NCBI GenBank assembly: GCA_037893245.1 | Contig: JBAIAA010000749.1 | Location: 310,001 to 374,000 of the forward strand | Reading direction: 5' to 3' | Source of the DNA: Crossaster papposus | Lineage: Eukaryota > Echinodermata > Asteroidea > Velatida > Solasteridae | DNA length: 64,000 nucleotides | In this document: piece after piece, positions 46,746 through 58,670 of the stretch | Position numbering within the stretch: the stretch's first letter is position 1 | How the letters are laid out: each line of letters begins with the position of its first letter | Translations under genes and position numbers: made by a program | Notes under the pieces: model-generated | What the model saw: only the letters and a program-made list of their open reading frames with translations | What the model was told of the DNA's origin: nothing | Database searches by the model: none

Positions 46746-47935
46746 CTCCTCTTCAAGTGTTATGGCCGTGCTGAAATCTTCTTCTGGTGAATACTCAGGA
46801 GCTTCCTGTGAGCTTAAGTATCTAAACACCGACGAATCCCTGCAGCTCGGATACAATGCATCAACAAGTCCCTCACTCGTTGGCTTGGATCTAGATGATC
46901 GGATAGGATTAAAGAGCTGCTTTGGCTAACATTTCAGTGGTGTCTGTTGTGGTACCTACATGTACAAGAGTGCACAGGAAAAACAAAGAGTACACAGGGG
47001 AAACATTTACAAAATTGCAGGCGCGGATCTGCAGAGAGGTGTTTGGGAGGGGTCAAAACAAATATCCCTGCTCTAACACACAATTATATTTTATAATAGA
47101 AAATATGACATTTTGCATGTGTCATATATTGGTGTATGAATGCGAGTGTTATGAATAGAAGACTTGCTCAAAAACATTGTGCTACATTACCTTTGTCCAC
47201 CTAACCGAATCAATCGGACATAACAACAATTTGACAGGCCTAAGCCTGACCCCCACCCCCCCCCCCCCCCCCCCCCCCTCCCTTCGCACTGAGGTTGCAA
47301 ACTCGCTTGCCTTCAAGAACCTTGGAAATGTTCACACGTACATGGCTTTGATGTGCACGGTATACTCCCAGTCCCAGATCGAGTCACCACTCATGAATGC
47401 TTAATTGGTCCATTTTGAAAATGATGGCTGCTTCATGGTTGCACGATGAACCAAGCCTGTAAAATTCAATAGCATAAATTACTTTTAGTTTTAGAGCTAT
47501 ATGTACTCACAATCACAACCACTTTTTTAATTAGATTTTAATTACACAGATTACATTACAATACAACTAAGCATAGCTGCCATTAAAAAAAAATGGAAAC
47601 AAAGGGAACAACCACATTCATAACTTGCCCTGCAAAACATGTGCAGTTTGCACTGCGGATTCGCCCTGTCTGTTTCTCAACAGCAACCCAGACTTTGTGA
47701 GGAGTGCTTCGCACGTTCTGTGATGGCACACAATTGGCTTTCTCATTGGCACTCTCTGAAGATATAGAATAAAAAAAACCTCCTTGAGCCATTTAGTGTC
47801 AACCTTGCCCTCCTTGTAATTTGATAAAAGTCTATCTTTAAGAGTTTTGGGGCGCTTTCGCTGGCTTGGTTGACTCACAGCTGGAGCATATTGCAAAAGC
47901 CACTCGGCGAGTTGGCCAGGAGACGACTTTGTGAG
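46746..47935 (-). pseudogene. SWIM zinc-finger protein gene, decayed (ISL2EU second-protein type)
   Basis: Three exon-like blocks on the minus strand: 47935-47629, 47456 to about 47396, and 46925-46746. Block 1 reads SPGQLAEWLLQYAP, then after a one-base frameshift in a T8 run (47771-47778) CVPSQNVRSTPHKVWVAVEK and NCTCFAG. Block 2 continues LGSSCNHEAAIIFKM. Joined, they make a complete CxC...CxH SWIM finger. The join needs a GC-AG intron (donor GG/GCAAGT at 47628, acceptor ACAG at 47457). Block 3 reads KQLFNPIRSSRSKPTSEGLV and ends at a GTGAAT donor. The expected YqaJ-type nuclease domain is not visible downstream, so the gene is truncated or broken. Confidence 0.55.
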
Positions 47936-48085
47936 CTAGGGCCGAGGAGGCCAGGGGGCGAGTTGACCTGACACCTTTGTTTTACAATAGGTTTTTGTAT
48001 TTATAAGTGGGCTGTGACACTATAGTACCCATAACCCTGTCTCCCACATTAAAAGTAATTAACAAATGTGTGTTTCTATTTCAGC

Positions 48086-51000
48086 ATGATGAATAGAGAT
48101 AATGGTATTCATATGGAGCCTTTGCACAGGCGGCCAGATTTGACGGATGCCTGTGTTGACTTGTTGAATACCCAATGGCCCCGCAGTAAAGCAGCTAGGT
48201 AAGTAGATGAGTAAGCTTATTGCTAGCTTGCAGCAAGCTTGCCTTAATTCATAATTAGAAGCTGGCCGTAAGCTTGCAGCAATCTGGCTGGCAGGCTAAC
48301 CTGTAAACATGCCGGCAAGCTTACCGGCAAGCTCAAGCTTACCGGCAAGCTTGCTGGCAAGCTCAAGCTATACCGGCAAGCTATACCGGCAAGCTATACC
48401 GGCAAGCTATACCGGCAAGCTATACCGGCAAGCTTGCTAGCAAGCTATACCGGCAAGCTTGCCGGGCCGGCAAGCTTGCCGGGCCGGCAAGCTTGCCGGG
48501 CTGGCAAGCTTTAGATGAATCAAATTATTACATACGGGTAATATGAGGATTTTGACGAATTGAGAAGTGTTGAGAAGCCAAAAGAGCCTGGGGGTATAGT
48601 TAATACACAATTCTGATATAACGAACACTTTTGTGCTGGGTCTGGCTGAGTTTGCATTAATGAGACTATAATGTACTCAGAGTTACCTTCGTCTTATGAT
48701 GTATTCTTTTTATCATGCGACTGCCCAGGCTTTACACTTTGAACAAGTCGTGCGACGGCCTACCGCACTCTCTTGCGATGGTCGATGCTAACGATGCAGT
48801 AATTGGCTACTGCAGATTGGCTAAAGTCTTCAGTGCACCAAGAAGTGTACTTATTGAGTCAGGTGAGGCCGTCTGCAATAATGAATTAGTTCATATAGAA
48901 ATTGTGAAGAATTAAGCGAATAAAAAGAGCTGTTAAAAAAAATATATTGTACAGATAGCCTGGACCTCATCTCTGACATTGAAGAATGTACGAGCAAACA
49001 AAATATGAGTATGTGCGCTTCCGATCTAGTTCCTTCGATATATAGGCCATCTTCCAAACCCCAGCTTATAGGCTCTGTTCCGGCTCCATCACTATTGTCA
49101 CCAACTGGATTATCACCAACTGGACGAACGAAGCCAAACATGGATACGAATCTGGGTTTTGGAAAACGGCCTTAAGCCGCGTTCGCATTGGACTTTTTGG
49201 GGTAAAACCTACGGAAAACTTAACCAAATTAAATCCAATGCCGACAGGCGGTAACATTGTCAAATTGTCCATTTTACCCTCCGCAACAGTAAGATCTACA
49301 GGCCCAAGCTTCTAGCGGAGGAGTTACCACCGTGAACTTTGACAATCACGTACCGTAACATTTGACAATATTAAGTCCAATGCGAACGCGGCTTTACTCT
49401 GTTCACGTTGCCGTTGCGTGCACGTACGCGCAACTGTATTGCAAATTTGTACAATCGTGAGTGCCACGCGCAAAATAAAGTACATGCCTATGTATGTGAG
49501 GCGTTCTGGCAAATTGAGACAGAACTGGGCAGAGGGCAAAATGAGGGTTTGTGGGTATTCCTTGGGAAAGAAATTTCTCCTTTCAATACTGTTGCTGTTT
49601 GTTGCACTTCAATAGGAAAGTTTGTTGACAAGTTAATGGCTGTTTAAAGTTTGCATTTCTCAACATGTTTAAATTTAAATTACTGAGAAAAAAGGCATTT
49701 AAAGTTGTGAGCTTCACATTATGAAAATCAACTCTTTTCTTTCAGGATTTTGATACCATTAAAAAAAATGTGTAGTAGATTACAAATATTAATAAATCTG
49801 AAAATTGAAAAAAAATCACTCGCCCATTTGTTTCTGTTTTTGGGTGGTTTTGTTTTCGGTTTTTTCTACAATTGCCTATGCCTAGTTCTGTCTCATTTTG
49901 CCAGAGCGCCTAACATAATGCCAGAACTGTAATAAGCCAACTCGATACTTAAAGGGTAACTGAAATTCAAAACTTTAATATGGCGAAATATATCCTTTAA
50001 TAACGCTAAATACTTAACAACTGCACAAACTTCATATTTGTGTATGTTTGCTCCATAATCGTGACCCTAAAATGAAAAGCAATATGCGCCGTGCCTTGCC
50101 CACAAACGATGACGTCACGGTAAGAATATAGCGTGGCTATACCAGGCTAAGCCTAGCCTTGAATACAAGGCTGCACTGTATCCACAACGTGGGATCATCG
50201 TTTGTCATAACACCAAACGTGTACGTAGCCCGCAATGCATTATTATAGAGAACCAACTGAGTATGTATAATAATGCATTGCGGGCTATGTACACGTTTAG
50301 TGTTGTGGCAAACGATGATCCCACGTTGCGGATACAGCATAGCCTTGTATTCAAGGCTAGGCTTAGCCTGGTACAGCCCCGCTCTATTCTTACCGTGACG
50401 TCATCTTTTATGGGCGGGGCACGGCGCATATTGGTTTTTATTTTAGGGTCACGATTAATGAACGAATATAAACAAATATGAATTTTTTGCAGTTGTTAAG
50501 TATTCAGCTTTATTAAAACGTTTTTCTCGCCATATTAAAGTTTTGAATTTCAAGTATCCTTTAAATCTGCCCCTTGTTTGTCCCATTTATCATCTATTTT
50601 GGTCATCAATAGTGGTTGTTCCTGAAACTCTGCGAGGACAAGGCTTGGGAAGACGGGTCATGGAGCTTGCTGAATCTCATGCCAGGATGCAAGGCTTCAC
50701 AACGTTGAACCTCAGAACTCAAGACAAGCAGGATTTCTATGCACACCTGGGATATGAATTCTGTAAAGCAGTCAACACATTAGATGCACAGGTAGGAAAA
50801 GCTTGAGAGCTGGTCAACATCAGTTATCGTGAGCATATATCATGAACAGAAACCTTTGGGATTTGAATTTTTTTTATACAGGTCCCCGGTTATCTGTGTG
50901 TTATTCAGTATGGTACCCGGTTCTCAGACTACTCGTAATTGCACACTCCTACCTTTCAGCACATCGTCTATCACCCTATAAGCTTTAGATCTAGGTTGTA

Positions 51001-52406
51001 ATCTTTACCGTCTATCTCGTTATTGAATTTGAGCCAAATTGGCATTATTAAAACTGCCTGCAAAATCACAGTTGAATAACAACTTGAAAACTCAAAAGTT
51101 TTGTAGTATTTTTTTGGATTTTGATCTGTTTTGCTTGTTGAGTGTGGTTAATTGCGGGTAAAGTACTAAATACTAAAAATGACTACAGGCATTGCACACA
51201 AGTGCATGTTGGTGAGAGTACGTACGGCATACTACATTTTACTACTTGCAGTATTTTGTAGTATTCGGTGACGTTAGGGACTTAGTGTTAATGTAACTAA
51301 TGTCCGGAATAGCTTGTTCCTTTATTTATTTATTTATTAAATATTCTTCTGTGTAATTAAATGATGTATGCTTTTATTTCATTAGACTGAAAAAGTTGCT
51401 GTTTTCTTATTCTCATCTCACTGATCTTATGCATGATATTCTTATGTCCAAAGTAATAATGAGACAAATCTAGTGCAGAATAATACATTTTGGATGTTGA
51501 GGTTACAGCATTATGTACTTCAATCAGTAATTTTGCATCCAATTGGCTACAAAAGCTCAGGGTGATAATAGGGAATTTCTATTTAGCGGTAAACCTCCAC
51601 ACTAGCTGTGTTTTTTTTGGCCACCTTGTATATGTCATGGGCAATTGTCACTAAAGTGTAGAAATGCCGAGGGAGTTACATGTAAAGGTAGTATACACCA
51701 TTTGCAGAATTATTAAGAAATATCTTACTAATTTGAAAGTAAATAATGATTCTAGGCATCCAGCAAAATGATTGCGCTGGATATACTGTAATGATTCCAA
51801 AAAATATAAATTGATAAAGAAAAATTCGCGATAATATAAGAATAACTGCCCAACGCCGGTTGAAAACAAACGCTGTTTTTCGTGCTTTTCTCGGCATCCA
51901 TGATTGTAAAACTTCGGACAGGTCAGTTAAACGATATTTACTATGAAATACAACCCCCTAAATCTACCCATTAATGATAATTCAAGCAATTACCAATGGT
52001 GTATCCTACCTTTAAAGACACCATATTGTCTGCATACATAACTATCGCCTTGATTTTTCTTTTCTTTTCCCTAAAGATACTCGAGACCAGTGACTGTTCG
52101 CCAGTGGCACTGTCTTGCAACTCAACATCCTTGACTTCTGCTCCCTGTTCTATGAACTCCAAATGCCCGAGAAGCAACACCCAATTACCCTCCTCGGGCT
52201 GTCAGCTAGTCTCTGAGTCGGGATGCGGCTGTCCCAAACCAGCAGATAGCATCTCAGATGAAACTGGCCCAAATTTAGACCCCGAATCTGAGATGGTTGG
52301 AAGTGTTCCATCTGGTAATGTTCCTCCTCCTCCACCTCCCCCTCTCATTATAATGCCTAAGAGCCCACCAACAGTCATCTATTGGATGAAAAAAGAGCTC
52401 ACGTGA
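48086..52406 (+). CDS. NAA80: N-alpha-acetyltransferase 80 (actin N-acetyltransferase)
   Basis: Four coding exons, 48086-48198, 48729-48862, 50613-50791 and 52077-52406, join in phase to 251 residues. The N-terminus reads PLHRRPDLTDACVDLLN then TQWPRSKAAR. The GNAT core has VVVPETLRGQGLGRRVMELA, with the acetyl-CoA loop RGQGLG at R90-G95, and DFYAHLGYEF. The C-terminal tail has a seven-proline run and ends YWMKKELT. NAA80 acetylates the processed N-terminus of actin in the cytosol, and the proline run is thought to recruit profilin-actin. The 5' UTR may be spliced: CAG precedes the ATG by one base. Introns 2 and 3 each carry a TTAA MITE close to the next acceptor. Confidence 0.94.
48230..48515. 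repeat. Self-complementary tandem repeat in NAA80 intron 1
   Basis: Built from CCGGCAAGCT units, including five copies of the 13-mer CTATACCGGCAAG and three of CCGGCAAGCTTGCCGGG. AAGCTTGCCGGC-type words are their own reverse complement, so the array can pair with itself in many registers. Confidence 0.8.
49172..49396. mobile_element. MITE R in NAA80 intron 2
   Basis: Ends TTAAGCCGCGTTCGCATTGG and CCAATGCGAACGCGGCTTTA enclose about 225 bp. Confidence 0.75.
49949..50564. mobile_element. Fold-back MITE L, copy 2, in NAA80 intron 2
   Basis: TTAA borders with ends AGGGTAACTGAAATTCAAAA and the inverse AATTTCAAGTATCCT. It is almost wholly palindromic, 616 bp. Its right end is 48 bp before the exon 3 start. 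Confidence 0.85.
51683..52016. mobile_element. MITE family A, full copy 3, in NAA80 intron 3
   Basis: Ends AGGTAGTATACACCATTTGC and TGGTGTATCCTACCTTTAAA. Its right end is 60 bp before the exon 4 start. Confidence 0.8.
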
Positions 52407-52680
52407 ACAATATTGGATTCATCAGGTGCGTGGAGATAACAAATCGTAGAAATGTATTACTGCAGAGTACTAATTTCAGTAATTCTAATTCTTCAAAGTG
52501 AACAAAAAAAACTGGCAGGAGAGAGATTTGGACCTGCGACCTCCAGAACAACGTATCTGTGTGCTATACCAACTGCTATCTTGCCCTTTGTTGGTAGTCT
52601 TCCAAATTGCCCGTGTCTTTGTTCGGAGTCCAGAAATACCGTATAGACATACAGGGATCACGAACAATGTTAAGGTATCA

Positions 52681-53031
52681 CTCAGTGGGGATCACCCAGT
52701 GGGGATCACCCAGTGGGGATCACCCAGTGGGGATCACCCAGTGGGGATCACCCAGTGGGGATCACCCAGTGGGGATCACCCAGTGGGGGATCACCCAGTG
52801 GGGATCACCCAGTGGGGATCACCCAGTGGGGATCACCCAGTGGGGATCACCCAGTGGGGATCACCCAGTGGGGATCACCCAGTGGGGATCACCCAGTGGG
52901 GATCACCCAGTGGGGATCACCCAGTGGGGATCACCCAGTGGGGATCACCCAGTGGGGATCACCCAGTGGGGATCACCCAGTGGGGATCACCCAGTGGGGA
53001 TCACTCAATGAGGATCACTCAATGAGGATAT
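52681..53031. repeat. 14-bp minisatellite (CAGTGGGGATCACC)n
   Basis: About 25 nearly identical units start about 275 bp after the NAA80 stop codon. One unit has an extra G; the last two differ (CAATGAGGATCACT). Open frames through it are a consequence of the stop-free unit. Imperfect copies of AAAGTGAACAAA..AACT.GCAGGAG flank it (52495, 53104). Confidence 0.93.
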
Positions 53032-55770
53032 AACTTTTTAACTTATAATTCGTTAAACAAACCACAAGGAAAACTGACAAAGTAAATTTGAATACATTTT
53101 CAAAGTGAACAAATCCAACTAGCAGGAGCACGATTTGAACAGTTTCCCTTGTGGCTTGTTTGACGTATGAATTTTAATTCTGAAATTTATAATTGATTCT
53201 TGTGTTTTTAATTAAATTAGGTCTTAAGATCAGCTTTCTTGCCAATTACTTCAGCATTGCATGGTACATCTAATTGTGGCCTGTCAATATTTTCCTTGCC
53301 TGTGTCTCGAACTCGATTGCCATTCAACAAAATGATTATACTTCCATGGAGAATTCTTTTATGACTTTAGACTCTCAAAATGGGTTGTGTGGATAATGAG
53401 TGCCTGTTCCATTTTTCCATGATTTCATTTGTTCACGAGTTTCATCAATTTTGTTATAACGTTAATATACATTTGCATTTGAAAAGAGCAAATATTGGGA
53501 ATTATTCAGTTTTCAAGACATGTAATTAGCGGAATACTGCATGATAAAATGCCACAACAGGACCGTGTTTACAAATGATTTAAGCACGAATAAAACATGT
53601 TTTTCATTTTCAAAAAAGGATAAAAACATGATTTATGATTACCCCCTCCCCCCTGTTTTTCATTGTAGACCGTGGGGCCAGAAGTCATAGCGTTAAACTT
53701 ATTCGTGATTTTTAGTGGCAACTTTTTGTTTTCTTCTAAGCAACAATGTATGCGTCGCCGATTAATATTGCCTTTTTTGCCAGAAGAAAACTTTGCACCT
53801 GAATGTGAAAAACAAACTCCCGTCACTTTAGCGACGTTTCTTGGAACTGCCGATAGAGGGAAGTAGTTGCAACCTCTAATAATGAGGCTTCGTTTAGGCG
53901 GTTTAGGAAATGGAACGAGGGGGCAAGGATGAAACATGGCAGACGCCCTTGAATGGAGCGTGCATTCCCCACGTTTGTGACGAAAAGGTTGAAATGTTAC
54001 CGTTAACAGAGAGGAGCTGGAAGAAGGTTGTTGACTGGAGAGAGAGAGATTCCAAACAAAACAAATATATAGCCCAAAAAGAACTACCAAAGAAGGCAGA
54101 GTTAAACTATCGAGAGCTTGGCTAACGTTAGACCGACAAAACGTATAGTCGCCTTTTTACAGAGTGCAGTGGTGAGAGTACAGGTAATATTTCCATGCAC
54201 TGCATTACTGGTTAAAATGTGATATGGAGTCGACACTTCGGCTACAAATACTGCGTTTACATTGAAAACAAGAGTATGAGTAGCTTTGGTAGAAAGAATT
54301 TTGGACTTCTTGACACCCTGTGCACAAAGACTGGCTCGAGTAACTCCAGCTTGCAATCTTCATTCGCATGAAGCTACATGCGAATCTCCTCCTAGTGTCA
54401 TGGGTATTGAGCTGGGGCATGGATGTAAGAATCGACAAACCCTTGAAGACTGGTCTGAAAATTCTTCCTTTTTCAGTACTAGTTCTAAATTATGCTTTAA
54501 TATTTCCTCTGCCAAATTTGACATTTCAAGACAAGTTCATCATTTCTAACACTCATTCAAACTCATTCAAACTTAACTATTTAAACCCACACTCGTGAAT
54601 ATTCAAAATATCTCCATCACCAGACTACTGGTGATACCAGGTATGTGTATGGTGTGTGTGGAGATTATGGGAACATGCTTCTAGAACTATGAATGGAATT
54701 TCTCTTGGCCAGTCAACCACGGATTGATATGGGTTTGGGCTCTGACCCTCTTATATATGAATACAGGTTTTTTTTAAATGCACAATTATTTACACTGCCT
54801 ATGAAATACAAAGAAAAGGTGGTTTTATTGTGACAATGCATATGAAATAAATCGACAATGCCTTGAAAAACATATTTAACAATTATAAAATCCTTTGATT
54901 TACACTTCAATTTGCTTTATTATTGGCTTAATTCAGTATTCTTCGAGCCTCGCATAGAAAACGGGCTTTTATGAATATTTGTGTCTTAATTTTCATAAAA
55001 CATTTTAAATTATAACTTTTTTGCATTAATTAGACTATATTTTGGGTAATGGCAATTCACTGAGTCTATATTTATCGAAAATCTCACGTGTTGAAAATAA
55101 GGTTGTGCCCTTCAAAACCAGTTGATAATAAAAACATTGTATATAAGCGTGGTGCCAAAGCAGTTTTGTTGCCTGATCAATGACTGTAAAATGAAATCCC
55201 ATTTTATCCCAGTACTTTTAAAAACGTTTACAAAAATTAACCAACCAATTTACTTTTACAATCGGGTATTTGGCAGTTTTGTCGTTTGTAACATTTATTT
55301 GTTTAATATACAGGGTATCCCAGATAAATGGTGATTATGACAATAATTGTGACCCAGATATGCATTTTATGGCTATTAATCATGTTTTACCATAAAGTAG
55401 GAGCCAAATTCTTTCTAGCGATACCTTGATTGCATTCCTCCAGTCATGCATCACTGAGCACCATTGTTTGGAAAATGGTACATGTGCTTGAAAACCCTTT
55501 TAGAGGGCGCACCACATTTGGTGGTCACCGTATGCCACTGTTATGGATGCATTATTCCTGCACGCGTACAGTTTATATCAGAATTTTAAAGTACTATTAT
55601 ATTGGAATCCTGTATACACAAAAATCACTTAAACTATAAGCTCAACCCCGTCTGGCTTTGTTTCTGTTAATTTTGAGCATTGTGTAGTCGCAATAAAAAA
55701 CCTCCATCATAACTGCCATATCGTCCTCCAAAGTGAACAGTGGCTCCGATTTTTACCGGTTATTACAAAT
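53032..55770. other. Region without a supported gene
   Basis: AT-rich DNA. An open frame at 53910-54125 ends in a polar, Lys/Glu-rich stretch (PLTERSWKKVVDWRERDSKQ) that could be a fragment of a repeated element, but it has no motif I can name and no supported exon partners. Confidence 0.35.
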
Positions 55771-57592
55771 ATTGTGAATACATCACTTTCATCTGGTACA
55801 TTCCCAGTTATAAAATCTCAAAGAGTCCATAACACCTGACAAATCCTGCTGGTCATAATAACTTGAAGAGTTATCGTCCTGTGGCGAACATCCCATTTTT
55901 GGCAAAGGTTATTGAGAATGCGGCGACATACCAAGTTATAGACTGTGGATAGCGGTCTCGGTGAGCAGTTTTAGTCGGCTAGCAAAAGATACCACCGTAC
56001 GGAGACTGCTCTCCTTAAGGTCAAAGAGGATATTCTTAGATCTTAGTTGTAGATTATGTGGACAGCAACAGTCTCAGTAAGCAGTTTCAGTCGGCTTGCA
56101 AAAAATACCACAGTACGGAGACTGCTCTCCTTAAGGTCAAAACTCTTAGATCTTAGTTGTATCGTCCTGTGGCGAAAATATCATTTTTGGCAAAGGTTAT
56201 TGAGAATGCGGTGACCTACCAAGTTATAGACTGTGGATAGCGGTCTCGGTGAGCAGTTTTAGTCGGCTTGCAAAAAAGTACCACAGTACGGAGACTGCTC
56301 TCAGTAAGGTCGAGGAGGATATTCTATTAGATCTTAGTTTGAGACTATGTCAACAGCAACGGTCTTGGTGAGCAGTTTCAATCAGCTATACAAAATATAC
56401 CACAATACGGAGCTGCAGCTCTACTTAAAGGGATCGTATACGTTTGGTAATTCGAACTTACTGTTTGTTCCAATCCTATAGAGTTATATATATATATAAA
56501 TATACCATAAAACTAACCTGGACAAATTTCATTTCAAAAGGTGGTAGCGATTTTGAGATATTGCCGAAATTCTGGAGCGGTTATGTCCACGCAGGAAGAA
56601 TAATCTGCATTGGATCTAGGAATACACAATATGAGAAACGTCACTGCATCGCTTTTCAGATTCAAATTGTTGGGGATAAAAAGTGATATCTTTTTCCATA
56701 ACCGCAGTACTTCGAAGTGAAAAGTTTATAAAAATGCATTATACTACCCAAAGCTGCTGTACTTTTTACCAAGTAAGTTTTTATTGCCATACATTTTTGG
56801 AGTAATCACCAAACGTATACGATCCCTTTAAGGTCAAAGAGGATATTCTTAGATCTTAGTTTAAGAGTATGTGCGGACTCCAGCAACGGTCTCGGTGAGC
56901 AGTTTTAGTCGGCTTGCAAAGCATTGGCCTACCACAGTGCGGAGACTGCTCTTCTAAAAGTCAAAAAGGGTATTCTTAGATCTTGAGTTATAGATTATGT
57001 GGACAGCAACGGTCTCGGTGAGCAGTTTCAATCGGCTTGCAAAGCATACCACAGTACGGAGACTGCTCTCCGTGGATATTCTTAGATCTTAGTTATAGAT
57101 TATGTGGACAGCAACGGTCTCGGTGAGCAGTTTCAATCGGCTTGCAAAAAATACCACAGTACGGAGACTGCTCTCCTTAAGGTCAAAAGTAATATTTTTA
57201 GATCTTAGTTGTAGTATCGCCCGGTGGCGAACATCCCATTTTTTGGCAAAGGTTATTGAGAATGCGGCGACATACCAAGTTATAGACTGTGGGATAGCGG
57301 TCTCGGTGAGCAGTTTTAGTCGACTTGCAAAAAATACCACTGTACGGAGACTGCTCTCCTTAAGGTCAAAAGGGATATTTTTAGATCTTAGTTGTAGCAT
57401 CGTCCTGTGGCAAACATCCAATGTTTGCCAAAGGTTATTGAGAATGCGGCGACATACCAAGTTATAGACTGTGGGATAGCGGTCTCGGTGAGCAGTTTCA
57501 GTCGACTTGCAAAATATACCACAGTACGGAGACTGCTCTCCTTAAGATCAAAGAGGATATTCTTAGATCTTAGTTATAGATTACTGATTAGG
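55771..57592 (+). pseudogene. LINE reverse transcriptase segment, internally amplified
   Basis: The first copy reads LSSGTFPVIKSQ, then LKSYRPVANIPFLAKVIENA, the entry to CR1/L2-type RT. The next RT block, GEQFQSACKKYHSTETALL, recurs about nine times between 55950 and 57545, and the SYRPVANIPFLAKVIENA block about four times (55876, 56164, 57218, 57400). Units vary from about 90 to 180 bp with changed frames, so nothing is translatable as a whole. MITE D copy 4 interrupts the array. Confidence 0.8.
56425..56831. mobile_element. MITE family D, copy 4, inside the LINE array
   Basis: Ends AGGGATCGTATACGTTTGGT and ACCAAACGTATACGATCCCT. The flanking TTAA copies are 56425-56428 and 56828-56831. Sister units of the array carry the uninterrupted site CTCCTTAAGGTCAAAG (for example 56011-56026), which fixes the target duplication as TTAA. 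Confidence 0.9.
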
Positions 57593-57639
57593 TGTCACCA
57601 TGGATGGTTCTTTAATTTTGTCACATAAAGTTAATCATC

Positions 57640-58362
57640 ATCCGTGCAAGACCGTTAACTTTCAACTACGTCATATTTGGCGCATTCGCAAATGTATCAC
57701 ACAATGCCTGCCATCAGGCCGTCAGAAGTCTGGTCCTGTCCCGTCTTGACTGTGCCAATTCACTCTTGCTATGTGCTCGCGAATTAGATCTGAAACGCCT
57801 GCAGCGCCTTCAAAATAAAGCTGCACGGCTAGTCTTTGCATGTGTACGGAACCAATTCTCCGCTGGCCTGTTGGTAGAGCTGGATTCCTGTGAAGCAGCG
57901 GATTTAATTAAAAATGCTCACATTCAAGTGTCTGAATGCTGAAGCCCCACATCATACTTAACTAATCTCATTCAGTTATTCAGTGCTTCAGTTTCCCACA
58001 GACACCAATTAACTTTGCTCATCTGATCGTACCCGGCTTTCTCTCTTAAGATCCAACAAGAGAGTCGGGAATAACTCCTTCAGAGTATCATCAGGCCCGC
58101 GTCTCTCTGGAACAAACTCTGGGTAGATCTGAGAGAGGCGGAGTCATTGTCAATTTTCAGGCGTTCTATAAAGACACTTCTTTTTCAAAACCTCGATTAA
58201 TCTGTTTTCCTCCTATATTCGCATTATTCGTATCATTAATCTCCAACACGTTTCTGTATTTTTTTTTTTTTGTCTTCTTTGGTTTAAGTCACGCGCTGTG
58301 AGCTTGGTATACTGCGGTATAAATATTTTGTATTATTATTATTTGTATTATTATTAATATTC
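57640..58362 (+). pseudogene. CR1/L2-like LINE 3' end
   Basis: Frameshifted reading gives VRSLVLSRLDCANSLLL, LKRLQRLQNKAARLVF and finally GPRLWNKLWVDLREAESLS plus LLFQNLD-stop. The tail GCGGTATAAATATTTTG plus (ATT)n ends at about 58360. It is probably the 3' part of the same element as 55771-57592. Confidence 0.85.
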
Positions 58363-58670
58363 AGCGAACTCGACCATTTGGCTAAGCGAAGTGTTCTTGA
58401 AATCGATGTGTCTTGATATAGGTTGAGACGCTGAAGTATAGCTTTATCTACGTCTGTTGAATGGAAGAAGATGAAAATGCGTTTTGAGGACTATAATGAC
58501 CCCACGTATTGTCTGGAACGGAATTATACGGAATACCTATCTTTTGTTCACCGCGCGTTAACCGGCGTGTTTGTAAGGGGTCACAGAAGTTTAACTAAAC
58601 GTACCCTCTCTCCGAATGTTCATCAGGGTACGTTCGGGGAGAGTACCGGTAGCCTGCCGTTACCAGTTAA

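Noticed and set aside
52498..53033. Open frames with GITQWGSPSGDHPV repeats
   Set aside because: Frame through the 14-bp minisatellite; no start context, no flanking coding signal.
53910..54125. 71-codon ORF rich in Lys and Glu
   Set aside because: It vaguely resembles repeated-element proteins, but no motif, exon partner or frame continuity supports a gene.
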